Positions 16,720-24,104 of a stretch of 49,941 nt of DNA are shown piece after piece. Location: positions 1-49,941 of the forward strand of contig CAZBQC010000002.1 in NCBI GenBank assembly GCA_964494015.1, read 5' to 3'. The notes under the pieces were generated by a model. The model was not told the DNA's origin. It saw only the letters and a list, made by a program, of their open reading frames with translations, and did not search any database. Position 1 is the stretch's first letter. Each line of letters opens with the position of its first letter. The position numbers were made by a program, and so were the translations under genes. This DNA is from CAZBQC01 sp964494015. Lineage in GTDB: Bacteria > Bacillota_I > Bacilli_A > RF39 > UBA660.

Positions 16720-17166
16720 ATGGGAAAAGAAAAAATAACTTTTGAACAAATGTTGTCATCGATAATGGTATTATATTCTAACAATATTAATGATTATGAC
16801 TTGGATCAGATAATAAAGGATTTTCTTACTAAGTATAATGATAATAATGATAAATATGAATTAGTATTTGAACCTTTAAGATATTTGTCTCATTTTGTTG
16901 AGGAAAGAGGAGAATACTTTAGGTTCAAAGAGGGTTTTGAATTTAATACTGATATTAGTAAAACAATTCAATGGACTAGACCATGTACTTTAGAAGAATA
17001 TTTAGTTATAGTAGCTGGTAGAGAAGTATTTAATGACATGTATGAATTAATATTGGAAGCAAAGGAAGATGAAGTAATAGCTGAATCAGAGGAACAAAAA
17101 GTTTCAGCTGAACTTTTCGAAGATCCGTATTTTAAGAGATTAAGTAAGTTTTACGGTGGAAAATAA
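16720..17166 (+). CDS. Hypothetical acidic protein
   Basis: A 148-residue acidic soluble protein with no recognised domain (FEQMLSSIMVLYSNNINDYD, later EEYLVIVAGREVFNDMYEL). AAGGAGGTAAAG directly before the ATG at 16720 sets the start. The last codons overlap the 5' arm of a strong terminator. Confidence 0.65.
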   Translation: MGKEKITFEQMLSSIMVLYSNNINDYDLDQIIKDFLTKYNDNNDKYELVFEPLRYLSHFVEERGEYFRFKEGFEFNTDISKTIQWTRPCTLEEYLVIVAGREVFNDMYELILEAKEDEVIAESEEQKVSAELFEDPYFKRLSKFYGGK

Positions 17167-17189
17167 TGCATTTCCACCGTAAAATTTTT
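17149..17189 (+). terminator. Strong terminator overlapping a stop codon
   Basis: TTTTACGGTGGAAA (17149-17162) pairs perfectly with TTTCCACCGTAAAA (17171-17184), followed by five T. It separates the upstream genes from accessory cluster 1. Confidence 0.92.
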
Positions 17190-17273
17190 GCAAATATTTT
17201 ATGAAACTATCTTCATTTTGGTAGGTTTTTAGATAAAAAACAGCACTTTCTTTAGTAAAATTATTAATAGAGG

Positions 17274-17301
17274 TTGACTTTTTAAATGAAAATCGTATAA
17301 T
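17274..17301 (+). promoter_or_regulatory. Promoter of accessory cluster 1
   Basis: TTGACT (17274-17279), a 16-base spacer and TATAAT (17296-17301). It leaves a leader of about 110 bases before the precursor peptide, including a short hairpin AGAATTC-gtaa-GAATTTT. The rest of the gap 17190-17419 shows no gene. Confidence 0.7.
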
Positions 17302-17419
17302 AGTTTACAATTATATGGAGACATTATCCTCTTAGAATTAACTTTTTAACTAGTCTATGTAATTATTTGTGTTATAGAATTCGTAAGAATTTTATATAGA
17401 ATAAGAAAGGATGGTTTCA

Positions 17420-17518
17420 ATGAAAAATTTTGAAAAAAAAGTGAATCCAACAATTTCTGTTATCAAAAATAACGGCACAAAAGTTTGTATGGCTGTTGGA
17501 ACATGTCATTGTAACTAA
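17420..17518 (+). CDS. Candidate RiPP precursor peptide with three C-terminal Cys
   Basis: A 32-residue peptide: a charged leader-like half (MKNFEKKVNPTISVIKNNG) and a core-like end, TKVCMAVGTCHCN, with Cys23, Cys29 and Cys31. AAGAAAGG lies 9 bases before the ATG at 17420. It is the first gene after a promoter and is followed by a stable hairpin and then a radical-SAM maturase with an RRE-like N-terminus, the classical arrangement of a ribosomally made, modified peptide. Thioether cross-links on Cys (sactipeptide- or ranthipeptide-like) are a reasonable but unproven guess. It is too short for most gene finders. Confidence 0.75.
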   Translation: MKNFEKKVNPTISVIKNNGTKVCMAVGTCHCN

Positions 17519-17524
17519 TCACAC

Positions 17525-17565
17525 ATAAAAGTGGTGTTGGCTATAACGCCGACACCACTTTTATG
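17525..17565 (+). terminator. Read-through hairpin between precursor and maturase genes
   Basis: ATAAAAGTGGTGTTGGC (17525-17541) pairs with GCCGACACCACTTTTAT (17548-17564) around a 6-base loop, with one G-T pair. Located between the precursor and the maturase, it would make precursor mRNA more abundant or stable than enzyme mRNA. Confidence 0.85.
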
Positions 17566-17587
17566 ATTATTGAAAGGAGCATGTTGG

Positions 17588-18781
17588 TTGAACGCATATG
17601 TAAATAATGAAGTAGTAGTTGTAAACAACATCTTTGAAAATAAATTATTTATTTATAATAGAATTAAGCGAATAGATTATGATATAAACGAAGATACTTT
17701 TGATATTATCATGGATATAAAAAAGAACAATTATGAATTGGAACAATTAAAACAGAAATATGGAGAATATTTTATAAATCAATTGTTTGATTTGGAAATA
17801 TTGACACTAACACCTCAAAGTAATTCAATAAATGTTAAAAAAGTTGATAAACAGAATAATGTAAGAATTTTTGCTGAATTAACAGATAAATGTAATTTAA
17901 AATGCAAGCATTGTTATGGATCGTTTGGATATAAAAATAGTAATGAATTGGATTTAGAAGATTTAAAGTTATTAGTTGATAACGCAGCATTAAATGGTGT
18001 ATATCAATTTGATTTGACTGGCGGTGAGCCATTTATATATCCATGTATTGAAGAGTTACTTTGCCACTTATATAATGCTGGAATGTTAGTAAGAATTTTT
18101 ACTAACCTAACCATTTTCGGTAAAAAACAGTTAGATATGATTCTAAAATACGGAGTAAAAAATATTATTACAAGCATAGATTCTTCAAGAAAAAGAATTC
18201 ACGAGGAATTTAGAGGACAAATAGGGTGTTTTGATAAAACAGTCAATTCCATAAATATTTTAAAAGAAAATAATGTGGATGTAACTATTAATACAATGAT
18301 AGGAAATCATAATAAGGATCATGTTGACGAAATTGTAAAGTTCATTGAAGAAATGGAAGTTAAAAGTGTATTAGATGTTATTGTACCCGAAGGTAGGGCA
18401 ATCGCATTAAATGAAGATACATTTGAATCTGCTAATATAATAAAGAATATTTATAGAAATCATTATAGTATTATTGATCCTAATGCAATTTCAATTAATT
18501 GTGGAATAGGAGATCGCTTTGTTTATTTAAAATCTGATGGAAATATATATATTTGTCCAAGTTTAATTTCCAAGGAATACAAAATAGGCAGTATAAAGGA
18601 TTTTGACACTAATGAAATTTGGAGGAAATTATCAAATAAATTTGGGTATTTATGTTGTAAAAAATACAAAATAGAATGTGGTAAATGTAAAGGTGGATGT
18701 AGAGCAAGAGCCCTAAAATTAAATGGAAACATTAATCAAAAAGATGATATTTATTGCATTGTTAATGAGATTGAGAGTTAA
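17588..18781 (+). CDS. RRE-radical SAM-SPASM peptide maturase
   Basis: A 397-residue maturase expected to modify the 32-residue precursor. The N-terminal 75 residues resemble a PqqD-like peptide-recognition domain (VNNIFENKLFIYN ... DEDTFDII-type pattern, QLFDLEILTLTP). The radical-SAM core has CNLKCKHC (Cys102, Cys106, Cys109) and TGGEPF. The C-terminal SPASM region (about 300-395) has Cys in INCGIGD, YICPSL, CCKKYKIECGKCKGGC and the last YCIV, enough for auxiliary Fe-S clusters. Start is TTG at 17588, set by AAAGGAG 8 bases upstream; an ATG at 17581 is out of frame. It abuts the next gene with a 1-base gap. Confidence 0.87.
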   Translation: MNAYVNNEVVVVNNIFENKLFIYNRIKRIDYDINEDTFDIIMDIKKNNYELEQLKQKYGEYFINQLFDLEILTLTPQSNSINVKKVDKQNNVRIFAELTDKCNLKCKHCYGSFGYKNSNELDLEDLKLLVDNAALNGVYQFDLTGGEPFIYPCIEELLCHLYNAGMLVRIFTNLTIFGKKQLDMILKYGVKNIITSIDSSRKRIHEEFRGQIGCFDKTVNSINILKENNVDVTINTMIGNHNKDHVDEIVKFIEEMEVKSVLDVIVPEGRAIALNEDTFESANIIKNIYRNHYSIIDPNAISINCGIGDRFVYLKSDGNIYICPSLISKEYKIGSIKDFDTNEIWRKLSNKFGYLCCKKYKIECGKCKGGCRARALKLNGNINQKDDIYCIVNEIES

Positions 18782-18782
18782 T

Positions 18783-19601
18783 ATGAAGAAATATTTAGGA
18801 ACGGAAAATGCAACATTGGAGTTAAAATTTTTTAATATAAGTAAATATTCGCAATTTTTTAAAAAAAATATAGATTTTATAATATCACAAAATTTTCAGA
18901 GAATAATTTTATATATATCTGATAGTGAAATTGAAATGCTTATTTCAGAAATTAAAGACTTTTTCAATGATACAAATATATTAATAATAATTTATAGTTA
19001 TTTTAAAGAATATAAAGAATTTTCCCTACCAGACAATGTTATATTGGTTAATGAAAATGAAGAAGTTTATGTTGTCGCAAATAAAATATTTAATAGTATT
19101 AAGTTAAATAAAAAATCAGTAGATGCCATTATCCGGTATGTAAAAGATAATAATAATATTATTATTGATGTTACGCCAAATATAAATCACATATCTGAAT
19201 TTAATGAATTGATAACTACTTTAATGACGCACTTGGATGGGATAGCTATTAATTTTTCTGGTTTGATAATTCCTAGTTTCTTGATAAGAGAACATCCCTG
19301 TAATGCTTATTTATGCGATGGTTGGAAGTGTGGTCTACAAATAAGTTGCTTGCCAAAACATATATTAATAGACGATGATTTTAATGTATATCCACATGAT
19401 TTAGTTTATTCGAAATTAAAAATTGGTAATGTAACATCAAATAAATTACAAAATGTATTAGAATCATATCTTGTTTCTGAAGAGTATAAAAATTTTCAGA
19501 TATATAACAAAAATGTATTCATAAAAAAATTAGCAAATTATCCTTTTGATTATATGCCCTTACTGGAATATATAAGATCAGAGGCAGAAAATGATAAGTA
19601 G
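18783..19601 (+). CDS. Cys-rich accessory protein of the peptide maturation cluster
   Basis: A 272-residue protein with the order and spacing of a radical-SAM partner but no N-terminal CxxxCxxC. Its C-terminal half has a Cys-rich motif HPCNAYLCDGWKCGLQISC followed by HILIDDDFNVYPHDL and LKIGNV, which looks like a SPASM/twitch region. I recall similar motifs in accessory maturases of CXXX-type radical-SAM peptide systems; that link is from memory and unverified. It probably holds an auxiliary Fe-S cluster or presents the substrate. It starts 1 base after the maturase stop and overlaps the next gene by 11 bases. A longer in-frame reading from 18723 overlaps the maturase and is less likely. Confidence 0.7.
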   Translation: MKKYLGTENATLELKFFNISKYSQFFKKNIDFIISQNFQRIILYISDSEIEMLISEIKDFFNDTNILIIIYSYFKEYKEFSLPDNVILVNENEEVYVVANKIFNSIKLNKKSVDAIIRYVKDNNNIIIDVTPNINHISEFNELITTLMTHLDGIAINFSGLIIPSFLIREHPCNAYLCDGWKCGLQISCLPKHILIDDDFNVYPHDLVYSKLKIGNVTSNKLQNVLESYLVSEEYKNFQIYNKNVFIKKLANYPFDYMPLLEYIRSEAENDK

Positions 19602-20499
19602 AGCAAATATTATTTTAACTCACAATTGTAATTTGAGATGTTTACATTGTTATATAGATGCTAAAACCAGTAGTGAAAATCAAGAAGAAATTTTAACTAG
19701 AACAAAAAAAATTATTTATCAATTATATAAAGATAATGTTAAAAGTATAATGTTTACTGGTGGGGAATGTATGTTATTTAGGCCACTACTAGAACTAATT
19801 AGGTATGCTAAAAATTATCAAATGTCAGTAACGATTTTTACAAATGGAATGATATTTAATAAAGAAATTTTTGATTTAGTTGATGCCGTAAACATTAGTT
19901 TAGACGGAACAAAAGAAATTCATAATTATATTAGACAAAATAATTATTCTTATGATAATGTAGTTAAAGTTTTGGATTATTTAAAAAAAATCGATAAATA
20001 TACTACTATTCAAATGACGATAAATAACTTGAATGTTAATGATTTGGATTTTTTATCTCCGTTATTAATGCAGCACTTAAATGTTAGAACAGTGAAATTA
20101 GTTTTTATATCATCAGATGGTAGAGCAATAGAAAATAATTTAGTACATGAACATACACATATTGATAAAATATATGATAAAATTGATACTCTTTATGAAG
20201 CCACGAAATATCATATTCAATTTGTTCCAAGTATTATTAATAAATATGATTTTGAAAATTATTATGTAAGTGGAGTATTGGATTTTGCTCTATGGATAGA
20301 TGTTCCGGAAAATACTTATTATTTTATAAGTAATAAATATATGCCTAGTCATACATTGGATGATTTTAATATACAAGAAGCAAATAGATGCAATAACAAA
20401 ATTAAACAAATTATCTCAGATAGCAAATCTTTAATAATTAAAGATGAGTATATTAATTTGGAAAAAACACTTTCTGAATTAATTAAGGGAGAATTATAA
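19591..20499 (+). CDS. Second radical SAM enzyme, lacking SPASM cysteines
   Basis: A 302-residue protein with CNLRCLHC (Cys13, Cys17, Cys20), the SAM-contacting TGGECM and NISLDGTKEIHNYIR, all normal for peptide-modifying radical-SAM enzymes. The C-terminal region (WIDVPENTYYFISNKYMPSHT) follows the outline of a SPASM domain but has only one Cys, so it carries no auxiliary clusters itself. It may depend on the Cys-rich accessory protein encoded just before it. The genes overlap by 11 bases upstream, and its stop overlaps the next ATG by one base (TAATG), showing tight translational coupling. Confidence 0.83.
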   Translation: MISRANIILTHNCNLRCLHCYIDAKTSSENQEEILTRTKKIIYQLYKDNVKSIMFTGGECMLFRPLLELIRYAKNYQMSVTIFTNGMIFNKEIFDLVDAVNISLDGTKEIHNYIRQNNYSYDNVVKVLDYLKKIDKYTTIQMTINNLNVNDLDFLSPLLMQHLNVRTVKLVFISSDGRAIENNLVHEHTHIDKIYDKIDTLYEATKYHIQFVPSIINKYDFENYYVSGVLDFALWIDVPENTYYFISNKYMPSHTLDDFNIQEANRCNNKIKQIISDSKSLIIKDEYINLEKTLSELIKGEL

Positions 20500-22442
20500 T
20501 GAATGAAAAGCCAGTAATGACATTAGGAATATTCGCTCATGCGAATGCCGGAAAAACTACTATAACAGAGCAATTATTGTATCATACCAATGTAAAAAAG
20601 ACTCGTGGCAGAGTAGACAATGGTGACACTACAACAGATAATTTAAAAGTAGAGCGTGAAAGAGGTGTATCAGTCAGAGCTTCTTTAGTGACTTTATCTT
20701 TGAGTGATAGGAAAGTACAATTAATTGATACTCCAGGACATGTAGATTTTTCTGCTGAAGTAGAAAGAGCAATCAGTGTACTTGATGGTGCAATTTTAGT
20801 AGTATCGGGTGTTGAAGGTGTTGAATCACAAACACAAGTGATATGGAAAATATTAATGGAAAGGAATATTCCAACATTAATATTTATTAATAAAATGGAT
20901 AGAGTGGGTGCTGATTATGATAGAGTAATTGCTGAAATGAAAGCTAAATTAAGTACCAATATACTTCCTATAGTTAAAGTAAAAAAAGAACAGGATGGTA
21001 CGCTTTCATATAAAGATGTGAAAATTGAAAATATAATAGAAGATATAGCAAGTTATGATGATAATATTTTAGAAAGATATTTGAACGATGAAAAAATATC
21101 AAGAGAATGGTTAGAAGAGCAAGTCAAAAGAATGGCACAAACTGGATTATTATATTTAGTTTATGGTGGAAGTGCATTGCTAGATGAAGGTATGTATCAT
21201 TTAATTAATGGAATATCATCCTATTTACCTGTAGCATCAAAATCAAAATCGTCAGATTTTACTGGGTATATATATACAGTAAAAAGAGATGCTGGAGTTC
21301 GAGAGTTATATGTAAAAGTATTAGAAGGTGAATTAGAAAACAGATATGAGTTTATCACTGATCATGGTTTAAAACAAAAAGTTAGAACAATAACAAAACT
21401 AGAAGGAACGAAACGAACAAGAAGCGAAAGATTAGAAACCGGAGAGATAGGTATTATTACTGGACTTGATGCAAAATGTGGAGATCTTATTGGTAAACCA
21501 ATTCCTAATTTTAAACCTTTTTCATTTGTTAATCCATTATTTCATACTTCTATAACTACTAATAGCAATAGATTACATGAGTTGGTAACTGCTCTTGAAA
21601 TATTAAACGATGAAGATCCATCATTGAATTTACAATACAATAATAATACTGGACAAATTAGCATTGATTTAATGGGAAATTTGCAATCAGAGATAATTGC
21701 AAATATAATAAAGGATAGGTTTCAAATTGATGCAGTATTTTCTGATCCAATAATAATTCATCGTGAAACTCCAATATCTATTGGAAAAGGTGAATGTACT
21801 TTTGATAGGGTATCAGCAGTTGAATTTGAAATTCAGCCTTTACCAATTGGAAGTGGATTACATTACTCATCAAAAATTTCAACCGACTATTTGTTTGCAA
21901 AATACCAAAAACAAATTGAAAAGTTAATAAGAAGTTATTTAAAACAAGGTTTGTATGGTTGGGAAGTTACTGATGCAATGATAACATTAATAGGTGGTAA
22001 GAGCGACTCTGTTTGTTCAGATCCATCACACTTTAATGTGATTGTTCCTCTTGCTTTTATGAGAGCCTTAAAAAATGCTGAAATGCAATTAGAAGAACCA
22101 ATGATGAAATATGAAATAACTGTACCAAACGAAAATATTAGACAAGTATTATCTTCCGTTTCATCATTAGGAGTTAAATATGAAAAAATAATAACTTTAT
22201 CTGAAAACTCCATAATTCCAGGTAATGCACCATTGTCCAGTATAATTGATTTACCGACAATAATAACTAGATTAACCGGTGGTCATGGCAGTTTAATAAA
22301 GAAACCAAATGGTTATCAACCACGTCCAAATATAGATTTGATTGAAAAGAAAGTTATTGGTAGAGATCCAAGAAATGAAATATTATTTTTAATGGATATG
22401 GGGTGCAGTATGGAACATATTGATAGGTCGAAAAGGAAATAA
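20499..22442 (+). CDS. TetM-like ribosomal protection GTPase (EF-G paralogue)
   Basis: A 647-residue translation-factor GTPase with the TetM/TetO/TetW and EF-G domain order. The G domain has AHANAGKTT (P-loop; the usual VDAGKT or IDAGKT Asp is Asn), VERERGVSVRAS (switch 1), DTPGHVDF and NKMDRVG. Domain II, a domain IV with GGKSDSVCSDPSHF (matching the TetM SPADFR tip region) and a domain V follow. TetM proteins are about 640 residues, so it is full length. TetM relatives release tetracycline from ribosomes. Its place inside a peptide-modifying operon, one base after a radical-SAM gene, suggests self-protection against a ribosome-targeting product. That is inference; simple tetracycline resistance is the alternative. 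Confidence 0.87.
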   Translation: MNEKPVMTLGIFAHANAGKTTITEQLLYHTNVKKTRGRVDNGDTTTDNLKVERERGVSVRASLVTLSLSDRKVQLIDTPGHVDFSAEVERAISVLDGAILVVSGVEGVESQTQVIWKILMERNIPTLIFINKMDRVGADYDRVIAEMKAKLSTNILPIVKVKKEQDGTLSYKDVKIENIIEDIASYDDNILERYLNDEKISREWLEEQVKRMAQTGLLYLVYGGSALLDEGMYHLINGISSYLPVASKSKSSDFTGYIYTVKRDAGVRELYVKVLEGELENRYEFITDHGLKQKVRTITKLEGTKRTRSERLETGEIGIITGLDAKCGDLIGKPIPNFKPFSFVNPLFHTSITTNSNRLHELVTALEILNDEDPSLNLQYNNNTGQISIDLMGNLQSEIIANIIKDRFQIDAVFSDPIIIHRETPISIGKGECTFDRVSAVEFEIQPLPIGSGLHYSSKISTDYLFAKYQKQIEKLIRSYLKQGLYGWEVTDAMITLIGGKSDSVCSDPSHFNVIVPLAFMRALKNAEMQLEEPMMKYEITVPNENIRQVLSSVSSLGVKYEKIITLSENSIIPGNAPLSSIIDLPTIITRLTGGHGSLIKKPNGYQPRPNIDLIEKKVIGRDPRNEILFLMDMGCSMEHIDRSKRK

Positions 22443-22451
22443 AGTGTTAAT

Positions 22452-23579
22452 ATGATAGATATAAGATTAAAAAAAATGGCCGAATCAATTATTAAATATT
22501 CACTTAATATAAGACCAGGGGAAAAAGTTTTAATTGATTCCAGTAAAAATTGTAGTGAAATGATTAAATATTTAATTGAATTAATTGCAAATAATGGTGC
22601 AATTCCATTAGTAATTATTAAAGAAAATGATATTCAAAGAAGCTTAATAATGAACGGTAGTCAAGAACAGTTTGAAATTATGAGGAAGCACGAACAAATG
22701 TTACTAGAGTGTGTTGATGTATATATTAATATGATGGATTCGGATAATTGTTATGATATGTCTGATATTCCAAGTGATAAACGGTCACTATATCAGCAAT
22801 ATTATTTCAAGCCAATTAATTTTGAAGTAATTATGCCAAAACTTAGATGGATAACTGTAGACTATCCATCCGTGTCATCAGCACAACAATTTGGCATGAG
22901 TACAGAAGCATATGAAAAATATTTCTTTGATGCTGTCAATACAGATTATAAAGAGTTACATACCGCAATGATACCTTTAAAAAACATACTTGATAAGGGA
23001 AGGCATGTTCAAATAACATCTCCAGATACAACAAATTTATCTTTTGATATAACCGAATTTAAAGCTGTGATTTGTAGTGGTAAAATAAATATTCCTGATG
23101 GAGAGGTGTTTATTGCTCCAGATTTAAAATCATTAAATGGAACAATTAAATTTAATGTTCCATCTCGTTACTCTGGAAAGCAATTCTCGAACATTTTTCT
23201 TACATTTGAGAATGGTAAAGTAATTAGTCATAATTCAGATACGAATAGTTCTTCACTAACCTCTTTATTGGATATTTCTGAAGGCAATAGATATGTTGGA
23301 GAATTTGCTATAGGAACAAACCCAAACATTGATACACCAAGGACAAACATTTTATTTGATGAAAAAATATTAGGCTCTATTCATTTAGCCTTAGGAAATA
23401 GTCATAGTTTAAGTGACAACGGAAATGTTGGATCAATTCATTGGGATATGGTTAAAATGTTAACTCCTGAATATGGCGGTGGAAGTGTTATTATTGATGA
23501 TCGATTGATTCAAGAAAATGGAATATTTATTCCAGAAGAATTAAAGTCCCTACATTCTAAAAAATTAGTTAGGAAATAA
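22452..23579 (+). CDS. M29-family aminopeptidase-like protein
   Basis: A 375-residue protein of the M29 metallopeptidase family (AmpS/AmpT/PepS). Expected metal ligands are present: Glu218 (NIPDGEVF), Glu284 (NRYVGEFAIG), His311 (SIHLALG), and His330 and Asp332 (IHWDM). The family Tyr seven residues after the first His is replaced by His318 (GNSHSLSDNG), which could alter catalysis. Within this operon it may trim the leader or release the finished peptide end. It follows the GTPase gene by 9 bases. A related M29 domain appears in accessory cluster 2. Confidence 0.87.
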   Translation: MIDIRLKKMAESIIKYSLNIRPGEKVLIDSSKNCSEMIKYLIELIANNGAIPLVIIKENDIQRSLIMNGSQEQFEIMRKHEQMLLECVDVYINMMDSDNCYDMSDIPSDKRSLYQQYYFKPINFEVIMPKLRWITVDYPSVSSAQQFGMSTEAYEKYFFDAVNTDYKELHTAMIPLKNILDKGRHVQITSPDTTNLSFDITEFKAVICSGKINIPDGEVFIAPDLKSLNGTIKFNVPSRYSGKQFSNIFLTFENGKVISHNSDTNSSSLTSLLDISEGNRYVGEFAIGTNPNIDTPRTNILFDEKILGSIHLALGNSHSLSDNGNVGSIHWDMVKMLTPEYGGGSVIIDDRLIQENGIFIPEELKSLHSKKLVRK

Positions 23580-23629
23580 TGGTAAAAGAGTAGAATCAAA
23601 AAATTAAATTATAAAAGGAGGTAATTTGA

Positions 23630-24103
23630 ATGGAATTAGTTCAAATTAAACAAAAAGATTTAGAAATATTAGAAAGGTTATTGCAGTTATATTTACACGA
23701 CATTAGTAAATATTTTCCAATAGAATTTGAGGAAAATACAGGGTTATATCTGTATGATGGTTTAGACAAATATTTTGATGGTTCAAAAAATTATGCTTAT
23801 TTTATAAAATTAGAAAAAAAAATAGCCGGCTTTATTTTGGTTGATTCTAATGAAAATGAAAAAATTATTCAAGAAATGTTTGTTTTAAATCATCATAAAA
23901 ACAAAGGTATTGGTAAATTAGCTGTTTGCAAAGTGTTAGAGAATAGTAAAGGTAATTGGATTATAAAGTCCTTACCGAATTCTGAACCTGCTGAAAGATT
24001 TTGGGATAGAACAATAAAAGAATATACTAATAATAGTTATCATGTTGAACATGTTGGTAGATATAATAGAGCTGTTTTTACTTTTAATAATAGTGATAAA
24101 TAA
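23630..24103 (+). CDS. GNAT N-acetyltransferase
   Basis: A 157-residue acetyltransferase of the GNAT fold. The acetyl-CoA site is FVLNHHKNKGIGKLAV (Q/R-x-x-G-x-G/A type), preceded by the beta-strand AGFILVDSNENEK and followed by SEPAERFWDRTIKEY. An ideal AAAGGAGGT precedes the ATG. In the operon it sits between the aminopeptidase and a PLP enzyme, one base before the latter. It could acetylate the peptide product or a self-toxic intermediate. Confidence 0.83.
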   Translation: MELVQIKQKDLEILERLLQLYLHDISKYFPIEFEENTGLYLYDGLDKYFDGSKNYAYFIKLEKKIAGFILVDSNENEKIIQEMFVLNHHKNKGIGKLAVCKVLENSKGNWIIKSLPNSEPAERFWDRTIKEYTNNSYHVEHVGRYNRAVFTFNNSDK

Positions 24104-24104
24104 T

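Noticed and set aside
17581..17607. ATG with good spacing from a ribosome binding site, giving an 8-codon frame at the start of the cluster 1 maturase
   Set aside because: The frame stops after eight codons. The in-frame TTG at 17588 is well spaced from AAAGGAG and explains the maturase start.
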